Source: Flavobacterium erciyesense
Lineage (GTDB): Bacteria > Bacteroidota > Bacteroidia > Flavobacteriales > Flavobacteriaceae
Direction: 5' to 3'
NCBI RefSeq assembly: GCF_018069925.1
Contig: NZ_JAGPXB010000001.1
Coordinates: forward strand, 372,001 to 436,000
DNA length: 64,000 bases
Shown here piece by piece: positions 55,442 to 64,000 of this stretch. Both the position numbers and the translations under genes were made by a program. The notes under the pieces are model-generated. The model was not told the DNA's origin, made no database searches, and saw only the letters and a list, made by a program, of their open reading frames with translations. Numbering within the stretch: position 1 is the stretch's first letter; each line of letters starts with the position of its first letter.

Positions 55442-55771
55442 CTAATGACTTGAAACGAATTTCAATCCTATGATAGAACTAATTAAGGTGGTAATAAAAA
55501 ACAGACGCCAAAAATCAGCCGGTTCCTTGAATACAAAAATACCCACCAGCACAGTTCCTACTGCGCCAATCCCGGTCCAAACTGCGTATGCGGTTCCTAT
55601 GGGTAAGGTTTGCGTAGCTTTATAAAGCAATACCATACTTATTGTTAAACATGCCAAAAAACCGAGCAACCATAATGTAGCTGCCGTACCCGTACTTTCT
55701 TTGGCTTTGCCTAAACAAGTTGCAAAACCTACTTCGAACAGGCCACCAATAATCAATAAAATCCAATTCAT
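55442..55771 (-). CDS. SMR family transporter, SugE/Gdx-like
   Basis: 109 residues with four membrane helices, full SMR length. The essential Glu is in IGGLFEVGFA (Glu13), and PIGTAYAVWTGIGAVGTVLV is closest to the SugE/Gdx branch, whose members export guanidinium rather than broad drug mixtures. No guanidine riboswitch was recognised. It begins one base after the stop of the Kef-type antiporter gene, so the two are co-translated. Confidence 0.88.
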   Translation of the reverse strand: MNWILLIIGGLFEVGFATCLGKAKESTGTAATLWLLGFLACLTISMVLLYKATQTLPIGTAYAVWTGIGAVGTVLVGIFVFKEPADFWRLFFITTLISSIIGLKFVSSH

Positions 55772-55772
55772 A

Positions 55773-58043
55773 TTATTGTTTTACAATTAATACTGATGGT
55801 ACTCCGCTCAACCAAACACTACGCGAATCAACTAGTTGTTTCCAGCTTTCGAGACTAATTAACATCAAATTTTGTTGGGCCAAAAACTCTTTCTTGATGG
55901 TTTTTTCAGTAATCAAACTGATATTATTTGGATGTTTTTGTTCTAAAGAATCTACAGCACTATTCATAACAAAATTTGTAGCCACATGACCATTTACATC
56001 TAAAATAATCACTTTAGAATTGTTGTTGTAAATCAGTTTTTGGATGTAATCAATCACAAAGGCATCTTCGGTACTAAAAACAGGTACAAAAACATTTTGC
56101 ACTTCTTGTAAATCTTTGTCAATTAAAATCCCAATTGGCATTTTGGTTTTGGAGATAATTTGTCTCGTTCGCTCATCAAACGGTGAGTTTTCGAACAAAC
56201 CTTCCTTACCCGTAAATTTATCAATTAAGCGATCCGGATTTATAATTCGAGTAGTAAAACCAATTACTTTACCCAAAATCGTACCTTCAAAAATAGATTT
56301 TCCAAGTCCTACCAACAGCAAATCATAATCTCCTTGATTGGCTACATCGGCAATTTCGGTTTCAATATCTGTAGTGGCTTTAAAAATCGTAGTGATCTCT
56401 TGTTTAAGCACCTGAGATTCTTCAACAATAGGATGGAAACTGTTTTTTTCCTTGTCTTCCATATTAAAGGTATGCACCTCATCACTCAAAGACAAGTGCA
56501 TCACGGTAACACTAGAGGTGTTTTTTTGTCGTTTGGTTAAGCTATTCGCCAATCGCAACAAAGATTTTCCTTTTTCGTTATTACCGAAAGATATCAAAAC
56601 GCGGTATTTATTATCGTTTATAGGTTCTAAAACATCCGCACCATCTTTAGTTTTAAAAATAAAATTAATCAAATCAAGCGCTGGACCGGTCATAAAAGTC
56701 GTAACCAAGGCCATAATTACCATCATTGTAAAAACTTCTGGAGTTAGTACTTTCAATTCCAAACCAATGTTCAAAACAATCAACTCCATCAATCCTCTGG
56801 TATTCATTAAAGCGCCAATTGTAAAACTATCACGCCAAGATTGCCCAACAAACTTTGCTGCCAAAGCACTACCAAGAAATTTACCAACAACAGCTACCAA
56901 AATAATAAATCCTGTCACTTTTAAAAGATAAGGATCACTGATAAGGCCAATTTCAGTTTTTAAACCTGTAAAAACAAAGAACAACGGAAGTAAAAGTATC
57001 AGCGCTACATCCTCCACTTTATCAATAAAAATAGTTCTGAATTTTGGAACATCAGGCATAATAACACCCGCCATAAAAGCACCAAAAAGGGCATGAATCC
57101 CGATCACTTCAGTCGCGTAAGAAGACATAATAAGTACCAAAAAGAAAATAGCAACAACAGGTTTTACTATGCTTTCTTTGGAACCGTACAAATCGCCAAT
57201 ACGTTTTAAAAACGGTTTTACTACATAAATCATTGCCACAACGTACAACACCGCGAGTGAGATGATATATAATGAACTGACAAAATTACCCGCTTTTACA
57301 ATGGCAATTACAACTGCCAAGATACACCATGCAGTAATATCATCAGCGGCAGCGCAAGTGATTACTATAGCTCCTAACCTGGTTTTATGAATGCCACGTT
57401 CCTGTACAATTCGGGCCAAAACCGGAAAAGCAGTAATACTCAAAGCAATACCCATGAATAAACTAAAAGACAAAAACGTCACGCCTTCAGGAGCAAACTG
57501 ATTGTATACAAAATAGGCTAATCCGATTCCGAGTGCAAAAGGAATAATTATACTCGCATGACTAATGACAATGGCTTCGTTGGCTTTATTTTTCAATATT
57601 TTCAAATCCAATTCCATCCCAATCACAAACATGAACAGAATCAAACCAATTTGACTCAAAAACTTTAAGTTACCCAAAGAAGCAACAGGAAACAAAATCG
57701 CCGAGAACTCCGGAAAATACATTCCTAACAAAGACGGCCCCAACACAATTCCTGCAATGATTTCACCAATCACAGAGGGTTGCCCTATTTTTCTGAAAAC
57801 CCATCCAAAAAAACGAGCTACTAAAATGATGGTCACAATTTGCGCCAACAAAATAGCCAAAGGTTCTTGAAAATTATGTTGCATGGAGATCAAAAAATCA
57901 GCCCAAGAACCCTTGCCACTAGCGGGTTTTTCAATGACTTCTGTTGCTTCTAGCAGTTTTCCTTTTGTAATAATCCAATACATAAGTACTGAAAAGCAAC
58001 CTGTTACAATCAAATAGAAAATAGTGTTTTTATACTTCTTCAT
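55773..58043 (-). CDS. CPA2 (Kef-type) cation:proton antiporter with cytoplasmic regulatory domain
   Basis: About 756 residues from ATG 58043 (MKKYKNTIFYLIVTGCFSVL); an in-frame upstream extension to 58085 reads through the leader and is rejected. An N-terminal helix is followed by a transporter domain of about 12 helices with GQPSVIGEIIAGIVLGPSLLG, ITAFPVLARIVQERGIHKTR and CAAADDITAWCIL (the DD ion site), and a C-terminal cytoplasmic region with two universal-stress-like halves (VLISFGNNEKGKSLLRLANS, NVFVPVFSTEDAFVIDYIQK). It probably exchanges K+ or Na+ for H+. Confidence 0.9.
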   Translation of the reverse strand: MKKYKNTIFYLIVTGCFSVLMYWIITKGKLLEATEVIEKPASGKGSWADFLISMQHNFQEPLAILLAQIVTIILVARFFGWVFRKIGQPSVIGEIIAGIVLGPSLLGMYFPEFSAILFPVASLGNLKFLSQIGLILFMFVIGMELDLKILKNKANEAIVISHASIIIPFALGIGLAYFVYNQFAPEGVTFLSFSLFMGIALSITAFPVLARIVQERGIHKTRLGAIVITCAAADDITAWCILAVVIAIVKAGNFVSSLYIISLAVLYVVAMIYVVKPFLKRIGDLYGSKESIVKPVVAIFFLVLIMSSYATEVIGIHALFGAFMAGVIMPDVPKFRTIFIDKVEDVALILLLPLFFVFTGLKTEIGLISDPYLLKVTGFIILVAVVGKFLGSALAAKFVGQSWRDSFTIGALMNTRGLMELIVLNIGLELKVLTPEVFTMMVIMALVTTFMTGPALDLINFIFKTKDGADVLEPINDNKYRVLISFGNNEKGKSLLRLANSLTKRQKNTSSVTVMHLSLSDEVHTFNMEDKEKNSFHPIVEESQVLKQEITTIFKATTDIETEIADVANQGDYDLLLVGLGKSIFEGTILGKVIGFTTRIINPDRLIDKFTGKEGLFENSPFDERTRQIISKTKMPIGILIDKDLQEVQNVFVPVFSTEDAFVIDYIQKLIYNNNSKVIILDVNGHVATNFVMNSAVDSLEQKHPNNISLITEKTIKKEFLAQQNLMLISLESWKQLVDSRSVWLSGVPSVLIVKQ

Positions 58044-58211
58044 AGCAAAAAAAATAGTTTTTGGGGTTTGGTTTTTCCTCGCCACAACTAATTCAAATAT
58101 ATCATTATTATTTTATTCTATTTTTTAAAATAGAAACAAAATAAAAACTTAATGTTTAGGTAAAACGAGCAAATCTTTAGCCTTAAACTAACGATTCAAA
58201 GTGGTTTTAAC

Positions 58212-58219
58212 TACCTTTG
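58212..58219 (+). promoter_or_regulatory. -7 box (TACCTTTG) of the MMPL transporter gene
   Basis: An exact TAnnTTTG match, 19 bases before the start codon at 58239. Confidence 0.55.
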
Positions 58220-58238
58220 CGCCCGTTAAATATAAGTT

Positions 58239-60656
58239 ATGATCAAGTGGTTTAGTTTGGGGTTTTGGGAATTAATTGCCCGTGTAGTCCTTCGAAATAG
58301 AATTTTAATGCTGTCTATTATTGTTGCAATAACAGCACTTTTGGCCTCACAATGGAAAAATATCCATTTTACTTTTACCGAAGCTAATTTATTACCAGAC
58401 GATAATATTGTTAATATTGAGTACAATGCCTTTTTAAATAAATTTGGCGAAGAAGGAAATCTTGTAATTATAGGCGTACAAGACAAAGCTATATTTACCC
58501 CAAAAGCTTTTGCCGCTTGGAGTAAAATGATGAATACTCTTAAAGGCGACAAAGCTGTTGATTTGGTCGTGTCGTTTAATGATTTAAAAAAATTACAAAA
58601 AAACGACTCGCTACAAACTTTTGAATTAATTCCCTTTGTTGAGCAATCAAAAACTCTTGACCCAGCCTATCTTCAAAAAATAAAAAAAGAACTTTTTAAC
58701 GACCTCCCTTTTTATGAAGGTTTACTTTTTAACAAGCGTTCTGGAAGTATTCGTTCTGCCATTTACATGGATAAGAAAATTGTAAATACTGCCGCTCGAA
58801 AAGATTTTATTTTAGACAAACTCGTTCCCGCGGTTGAAACATTCGAAAAAGAAACTGGAATCGACCTTCGTGTTTCGGGCATGCCCTACATTCGAACCCT
58901 GAATGCAAAAACGATTACTGACGAGATTAGCATTTTTATTGGTGCCTCGCTCTTGGTTACTTCTTTGCTTTTCTTTTTCTTTTTTAGGAGTTTTAGAGCC
59001 ACTTTAATCTCTATGATTATTGTGATTATTGGTGTAATGTGGTCGTTCGGATTTTTAGGACTGCTGCATTATGAAATTACTGTTTTAACGGCTTTAGTGC
59101 CTTCACTAATCATCGTAATTGGTATCCCAAATTGTATTTTCCTGACCAATAAATATCATCAAGAATATAAAATCCACCATAATAAAGCTAAAGCTTTGCA
59201 ACGCGTTACTACCAAAGTAGGTATGGCAACGCTAATGACAAATCTTACCACAGCCATTGGTTTTGCTACTTTTGTGGCGTCAAATAATCAGTTGTTGCTA
59301 GAGTTTGGTGTGGTGACTTCCATCAACATCATGGCACTTTTCTTTTTGTGTATTATTGTGATTCCTATTTTTCACAGTTATATTCCCGCACCAAAAGAGC
59401 GCCACATCGAGCACTTAGATCGAGACTATGTAAAATCATTCATGGGCTGGATTTTACGCAACGTAAAGTACAACCGTTTCTCAATCTATGTTGTTGCTAT
59501 TGCATTATTGGTCATCAGTATTATCGGCATTTACGAAATGCGTATTTCTGGCAGTCTTATCGAGGACATGCCTAAAAAAGAAGCCTTTTTCGAGGACATC
59601 GTTTTCTTCGAAAAAGAATTTGATGGTGTCATGCCGCTCGAAATCATGATTGATACCAAACGCAAAAAGGGAGTAATGAAACTCTCAACCCTGCGAAGAA
59701 TGGACGAACTCGAGCAAGCAATTGATGAAATTCCTGAATTATCAAAACCCATTTCTATTGTAAACTTGATTAAATATTCGAAGCAAGCGTACTACAATGG
59801 TAATCCCGCGTATTACGAATTACCATCTTCGCAAGAGCAATCCTTTATCTTATCGTATGCCAAAAATGCGACCAAAGATTCAAAGGACAACCTGATGAAA
59901 AGTTACGTAGATAATTCTGGTCAATTTGCCCGAATTACAACGTTCATGAGAGACGAAAGCGGCGATAAAATTGCTAAAATTGAAGCCGAAATCAAGAAAA
60001 AAGCAGCTAAAATTTTCCCTGAAAACCAATACAATGTAACAGTTACCGGAAAAGCTCTCGTGTTTCAAAAAGGAACCGGTTATTTGCTAGACAACTTGTT
60101 ATCATCGCTAGCTTTTGCCTTTTTACTTACCGCGCTTTTAATTGCGTTTATGTTCCGTTCCTTCAAAATGGTACTGGTTTCTATCATTCCAAACCTCTTG
60201 CCGCTCATGCTTACTGCAGGACTGATGGGCTTTTTAGACATTCCGCTTAAGCCATCAACTATATTAGTTTTTGGAATTGCATTCGGACTTTCAGTCGATG
60301 ATACCGTTCGTTTCTTATCTCAGTACCGAGAGGAATTGAAGAAAAATAACTGGAAAATTCGCAAATCAGTTTACGCCACTTTTACAGATGCAGGTTTGAG
60401 CATGTTCTACACCTCGATCGTATTATTCTTTGGATTTTCAGTATTTATGCTGTCTAGTTTTGGAGGAACAATTGCCCTTGGCGGCTTGATTTCGTTGACA
60501 CTGTTATTCGGGATGTTATCCAATTTAATGTTGTTGCCAGCCTTGGTGCTCACACTCAACAAAACATTGGCCAACGAACAAGATTTTATCGAACCAAAAA
60601 TTGATATTATCGAACCAACCGATGAAGAAATTGACGATTTAACCTCAAAAAAATAA
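58239..60656 (+). CDS. MMPL/RND family transporter
   Basis: A large inner-membrane exporter of 805 residues, the hydrophobe/amphiphile or lipid-exporting (MMPL) branch of RND permeases. It has two repeats: helix 1, a periplasmic domain (about 45-215) and a bundle of helices (about 225-390, including LVPSLIIVIGIPNCIFLTNK), then again helix 7, a periplasmic domain and helices 8-12 with FGIAFGLSVDDTVRFLSQYR. No membrane-fusion or outer-membrane partner gene is adjacent. The substrate is unknown; lipid or hopanoid transport occurs in relatives. Confidence 0.92.
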   Translation: MIKWFSLGFWELIARVVLRNRILMLSIIVAITALLASQWKNIHFTFTEANLLPDDNIVNIEYNAFLNKFGEEGNLVIIGVQDKAIFTPKAFAAWSKMMNTLKGDKAVDLVVSFNDLKKLQKNDSLQTFELIPFVEQSKTLDPAYLQKIKKELFNDLPFYEGLLFNKRSGSIRSAIYMDKKIVNTAARKDFILDKLVPAVETFEKETGIDLRVSGMPYIRTLNAKTITDEISIFIGASLLVTSLLFFFFFRSFRATLISMIIVIIGVMWSFGFLGLLHYEITVLTALVPSLIIVIGIPNCIFLTNKYHQEYKIHHNKAKALQRVTTKVGMATLMTNLTTAIGFATFVASNNQLLLEFGVVTSINIMALFFLCIIVIPIFHSYIPAPKERHIEHLDRDYVKSFMGWILRNVKYNRFSIYVVAIALLVISIIGIYEMRISGSLIEDMPKKEAFFEDIVFFEKEFDGVMPLEIMIDTKRKKGVMKLSTLRRMDELEQAIDEIPELSKPISIVNLIKYSKQAYYNGNPAYYELPSSQEQSFILSYAKNATKDSKDNLMKSYVDNSGQFARITTFMRDESGDKIAKIEAEIKKKAAKIFPENQYNVTVTGKALVFQKGTGYLLDNLLSSLAFAFLLTALLIAFMFRSFKMVLVSIIPNLLPLMLTAGLMGFLDIPLKPSTILVFGIAFGLSVDDTVRFLSQYREELKKNNWKIRKSVYATFTDAGLSMFYTSIVLFFGFSVFMLSSFGGTIALGGLISLTLLFGMLSNLMLLPALVLTLNKTLANEQDFIEPKIDIIEPTDEEIDDLTSKK

Positions 60657-60665
60657 AATTCATCA

Positions 60666-60747
60666 GGAGCTATTTCCGGCTATCCGCTACAATCTTCCTG
60701 TTTTTTAACAAAAACAGGAAGGATTTCCACTGCTATCCGGGCTAGGA
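60666..60747. repeat. Structured intergenic repeat with a 12-base stem
   Basis: Core hairpin CTTCCTGTTTTT (60694-60705) / AAAAACAGGAAG (60710-60721), loop TAAC, flanked by GGAGCTATTTCCGGCTATCC and GCTATCCGGGCTAGG. The flanks closely resemble an intergenic element I recall from many Flavobacterium genomes (from memory, not checked). The rest of the 60657-61081 gap is AT-rich with only the promoter of the next gene. Confidence 0.55.
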
Positions 60748-61045
60748 ACTGTTGCATTGTACACTACTTGCGCTTGAAAAAAATTTTTCTCCGAAGAGAA
60801 TCAAATCTGAGGTAGAACTATTTTAACACCGATGCTTAGAGTACTTCTGTTTTTATTAGCACTTCAATAAAAATAAATAATTTCAGCACCCCAATTTTAC
60901 GACATAACCAAAGAAATCCATCGATGGCGGGCAATTAAACAATAGTAAAGCCCTGATTTCGTTCGGTTACAAAATAAATCTTATTTTTACGCCAACACAA
61001 TTTTCAAAAAAAGCAAGCTTGCAATCTCTTGCAATTATCCTTTAC

Positions 61046-61053
61046 TATTTTTG
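61046..61053 (+). promoter_or_regulatory. -7 box (TATTTTTG) of the GH63-like gene
   Basis: An exact TAnnTTTG match, 28 bases before the ATG at 61082. Confidence 0.5.
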
Positions 61054-61081
61054 AAACACACTACTAATTTGATTTTTTACT

Positions 61082-63706
61082 ATGTCGCAGCACCTTTCCG
61101 AAGAACAAAAATTAGCCGTTCCTGATAACTACCGCAATTGGAAAAAATGGGGGCCATATTTAGCCGAAAGACAATGGGGAACAGTTCGAGAAGACTACAG
61201 CCAAAACGGAGATGCATGGAACTTTATCAACCACGATAGAGCCCGAAGCAACGCTTACCGTTGGGGCGAGGAAGGCATCGGTGGTTTTTGTGACTCTCGC
61301 GAAATTCTCTGCTTGGCTCCCGCATTTTGGAACGGAAAAGATCCTATCATCAAAGAGCGACTTTTTGGTTTAACCAATAATCAAGGCAACCACGGCGAAG
61401 ATGTTAAAGAACTTTATTTTCATCAAGTGGCTTCACCCTCGCATTCGTACAACAAATACTTGTACAAATACCCGCAAAACGGGTTTCCGTACGAGGAACT
61501 TATTGTAAAAAACCAACGCAGCCGCGAAGAAACAGAGTTTGAAATAACGGATACCAATAGCTTTGACGACAATGCTTATTTTGATTGTTTTATTGAATAT
61601 GCAAAAGCCGATGTCGATGATATTCTGATGCAAGTAACCATCGTAAATCGCGGTGCTCAACAAGCTCAAATTCACGTCTTGCCACACCTTTGGTATCGTA
61701 ATTTCTGGAAGCACAACGACAGGCATCCGCGTCCATCAATGAAAAGTATAGGAAACAATACTATCGAAACAACAAGCTCGCGCATTGAAACCTATTATTT
61801 ATACCATGAGGAAGGAACACAACTTTTTTGTGAAAACGAAACCAATAACGAACGCATTTACGGGGTTGCCAACGAATATCCTTATGTAAAAGACGGTATC
61901 AATAACCACGTTATTCATGATGAACCGACTGTAAACCCAGACTTATTTGGAACCAAAGCTGCTATTTGGCAACAATTTGAATTAGCAGCAGGCGAAGAAA
62001 AAAGCATTAAAATACGTTTGAGTAAATCGCCAAAAGCCGAACCATGGACCGACTTTGACGCAGTTATTAATGCTCGAAAAGAAGAATGTGAGGCGTTTTA
62101 CAACTCTAAAATTAGTTCAAACTTGCCGCAAGAGCAGCAAGCAATTGCAAAAAGTGCCTTCTCAGGTTTATTGTGGACCAAACAATTTTATTATTATGAT
62201 GTGTTTAAATGGTTGTACGGCGGGCCAGGCGAAACGCCACCTAACCGCCACGACAAACGCAATAGTAGCTGGAAACATTTAACTAACCGTCATGTCATTT
62301 CCATGCCAGATAAATGGGAATATCCGTGGTATGCCGCTTGGGATTTGGCTTTTCACATGGCTTCTTTTGTAGAAATTGACCCGCGTTTTGCCAAACAACA
62401 ACTACTCTTGGTATTGCAAGAAAGTTATATGCACTCCAACGGACAAATTCCTGCTTACGAATGGAATTTTAGCGATGTGAATCCGCCCGTGCATTCGTGG
62501 GCCGTATGGACGGTTTACGAAAAAGACCTCAAGCGAACTGGAATAGCCGACACAGAATTTTTAGAAACGGCTTTTCAAAAACTGAATGTCAATTTTACGT
62601 GGTGGGTCAATCAAAAAGATACGAGCGGCACCGATTTATTTGAAGGTGGTTTCCTTGGCCTAGATAATATCGGAGTTTTTGATCGCAACCACATGCCCGA
62701 AGGCATCAAAAAAATGCAACAAGCCGATGCCACAAGTTGGATGGCGCTGTTTTCGTTAAACATGTTGCGCATGAGTTTAGAACTGGCAAAAACCAATAAA
62801 ATTTACGAAGACATTTCGGCTAAATTTTTCAGGCATTTTTTAAATATTGCTTGGGCCATGCACCATATTGGTAAAAGAGATCTATCACTTTGGGACGATC
62901 AAGATAATTTTTATTACGATGTTGTTGAACTCTCGGATGGCGGCTCCGAACGCTTAAAAGTGCGTTCGCTTGTGGGCGTAATTCCGCTATTTGCAGTCGA
63001 AATAATGAACAAAGAATTATTTGAACAGCTAAAAGATTTCCAAAAAAGAGCCAATGAAATTATTCGCACGCGACCTGATTTGGCTTCATTAATTTCAAAT
63101 TTAGAAACAGCGAATAAAGACGGAAACTTTATGTTCTCCATCATGCGCGGTTTTAGATTGGAGCATCTTTTAATTCGACTTTTGGATGAAAATGAATTTT
63201 TATCCGACTTCGGTATTCGATCCCTATCTAAATTCCACAAAGACAATCCTTTTGTTTTTGGCAATAATGGGCATCATAAAATTCAGTACGAACCTGGCGA
63301 AAGCAGATCGGGTATGTTTGGAGGCAATTCAAATTGGCGTGGCCCTATCTGGATGCCGCTCAATTATATGATTATACAGTCGTTGCGCAAATATTATACT
63401 TTTTATGGCGATAAATACCGTTATGAATTTCCGACTGGATCGGGTAACAAACTGAATTTAAATCAAATTGCAAATGAGTTGACCAAAAGACTTATCAAGT
63501 TGTTTGAACGTGATGATAATGGAAAATTTCGCTACCATTCAGAAAACCACAACCAATTGTTCACGAACGAAGAAGAGTTCAAGAATCAACATTTGTTTTA
63601 TGAGTTTTTTGATGGAGATACCGGTCGCGGTTTAGGAGCCTCGCACCAAACGGGCTGGACAGCTTTGATTGCCAACCTCATTCTAGAAATGGAAAGCAAT
63701 AGCTAA
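61082..63706 (+). CDS. GH63-like glucosidase (MGH1-type)
   Basis: An 874-residue glycoside hydrolase with an (alpha/alpha)6 barrel of the GH63/MGH1 group. Recognisable segments are the N-terminal GPYLAERQWGTVREDYSQNG, the centre YPWYAAWDLAFHMASFVEID with the usual acidic Asp, SNGQIPAYEWNFSDVNPPVH, FEGGFLGLDNIGVFDRN and the C-terminal GGNSNWRGPIWMPLNYMIIQ and GASHQTGWTALIANL. No signal peptide is present, so it is cytoplasmic and may act on a compatible solute or a storage glycan; members include mannosylglycerate and glucosylglycerate hydrolases. The exact substrate is unknown. Confidence 0.88.
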   Translation: MSQHLSEEQKLAVPDNYRNWKKWGPYLAERQWGTVREDYSQNGDAWNFINHDRARSNAYRWGEEGIGGFCDSREILCLAPAFWNGKDPIIKERLFGLTNNQGNHGEDVKELYFHQVASPSHSYNKYLYKYPQNGFPYEELIVKNQRSREETEFEITDTNSFDDNAYFDCFIEYAKADVDDILMQVTIVNRGAQQAQIHVLPHLWYRNFWKHNDRHPRPSMKSIGNNTIETTSSRIETYYLYHEEGTQLFCENETNNERIYGVANEYPYVKDGINNHVIHDEPTVNPDLFGTKAAIWQQFELAAGEEKSIKIRLSKSPKAEPWTDFDAVINARKEECEAFYNSKISSNLPQEQQAIAKSAFSGLLWTKQFYYYDVFKWLYGGPGETPPNRHDKRNSSWKHLTNRHVISMPDKWEYPWYAAWDLAFHMASFVEIDPRFAKQQLLLVLQESYMHSNGQIPAYEWNFSDVNPPVHSWAVWTVYEKDLKRTGIADTEFLETAFQKLNVNFTWWVNQKDTSGTDLFEGGFLGLDNIGVFDRNHMPEGIKKMQQADATSWMALFSLNMLRMSLELAKTNKIYEDISAKFFRHFLNIAWAMHHIGKRDLSLWDDQDNFYYDVVELSDGGSERLKVRSLVGVIPLFAVEIMNKELFEQLKDFQKRANEIIRTRPDLASLISNLETANKDGNFMFSIMRGFRLEHLLIRLLDENEFLSDFGIRSLSKFHKDNPFVFGNNGHHKIQYEPGESRSGMFGGNSNWRGPIWMPLNYMIIQSLRKYYTFYGDKYRYEFPTGSGNKLNLNQIANELTKRLIKLFERDDNGKFRYHSENHNQLFTNEEEFKNQHLFYEFFDGDTGRGLGASHQTGWTALIANLILEMESNS

Positions 63707-63720
63707 ACGTATTATTGATA

Positions 63721-63747
63721 AAAATTCCCGCTAATTACGGGAATTTT
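63721..63747. terminator. Bidirectional terminator at the right edge
   Basis: Perfect 10-base arms AAAATTCCCG / CGGGAATTTT with loop CTAATTA, between the convergent glucosidase and RNA methyltransferase genes. Confidence 0.9.
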
Positions 63748-63752
63748 TAGTT

Positions 63753-64000
63753 TTATGATCTTGGTTTAGGCAGCGCTCGATCGTACATCACGATACTTCC
63801 CGCTACCGACACGTTTAAGCTTTTCTCTGATTTGAATTTTACCAAATGATGGCATTTGGCCATAGCCGCTTTAGATAAGCCATTGTCTTCGGCACCTAAT
63901 AAGTACACACATCGCCTTGGGTGCTCAAATGTTTCTAAATCGGTAGCGCGTTCATCTAATTCAACGCCTACTAAGCGAGCGCCTTTAGGTAAGTTGTTAT
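63753..64000 (-). CDS. SpoU/TrmH family RNA methyltransferase, C-terminal part (open at right edge)
   Basis: The last 81 residues of a SPOUT-fold 2'-O-methyltransferase of tRNA or rRNA. The minus-strand frame reads RLVGVELDERATDLETFEHP, then CVYLLGAEDNGLSKAAMAKC (motif 2, LGxEDxGL) and KSEKSLNVSVAGSIVMYDRA (motif 3, SLNVSVA), ending at the stop 63753-63755. These motifs form the SAM-binding knot. The N-terminus is outside the window. Which nucleotide it modifies cannot be told. Confidence 0.93.
   Translation of the reverse strand, partial: NNLPKGARLVGVELDERATDLETFEHPRRCVYLLGAEDNGLSKAAMAKCHHLVKFKSEKSLNVSVAGSIVMYDRALPKPRS

Overview
The window reads as a Bacteroidota chromosome, most likely Flavobacterium or a close relative in the Flavobacteriaceae. 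The base composition is AT-rich. Start regions are A-rich without Shine-Dalgarno sequences, and many genes are preceded by the Bacteroidota -7 box TAnnTTTG. There is a type IX secretion sorting domain, a TonB-dependent receptor and the ftsX-DUF3098-uppP-truB cluster. No rRNA, tRNA or CRISPR array was seen.

Positions 1-11,300 form an accessory stress-type block: the 3' end of a phosphoglucose isomerase gene, an iron-dependent alcohol dehydrogenase, a bestrophin-like channel, a UvrA2-type ATPase, UvrB, a Na+/H+ antiporter gene broken by one missing base, an RteC-type regulator and a nitroreductase. Positions 11,394-25,356 are the regulatory and excision backbone of a CTnDOT-like integrative conjugative element (ICE). 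In transcription order (minus strand) these are RteC, two excisionase-like helix-turn-helix proteins, a DUF3945 protein, a topoisomerase III (Exc-like), an ORF6N/PLD-like protein, then a DUF1896 protein and a giant methylase-helicase. An AT-rich gene with a C-terminal HEPN motif (17,414-19,039, plus strand) interrupts this run and is a defence-gene candidate. No integrase, mobilisation or transfer genes are present, so the element either continues left of the window or is a remnant. Its right end should lie between about 25,360 and 25,790.

From 25,796 onward the genes are mostly core chromosome: a glycosyltransferase; a PhoR/PhoB-like two-component pair divergent from a TonB receptor, a beta-helix lipoprotein and a tiny sorting-domain protein; a LuxE-like acyltransferase; tyrS; an epimerase; dihydroorotase; a dolichol-phosphate-mannose-synthase-like enzyme; hemD; an AsnC regulator; a zinc peptidase; leuS; ftsX-DUF3098-uppP-truB; a patatin; pyrH; frr; a Kef-type antiporter with a SugE-like exporter; an MMPL/RND transporter; a GH63-like glucosidase; and the 3' end of an RNA methyltransferase gene.

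The most unusual spot is 52,509-54,957. The last ~95 coding bases of frr plus its terminator occur twice, 2,297 bases apart, and enclose a small island. The island holds a promoter with a tandem operator, a lipoprotein gene whose 5' end carries seven AAAC repeats and is out of frame with its ATG, and a second lipoprotein with two cysteine-rich modules. It looks like a small insertion that used the 3' end of frr, carrying a possibly phase-variable surface protein.
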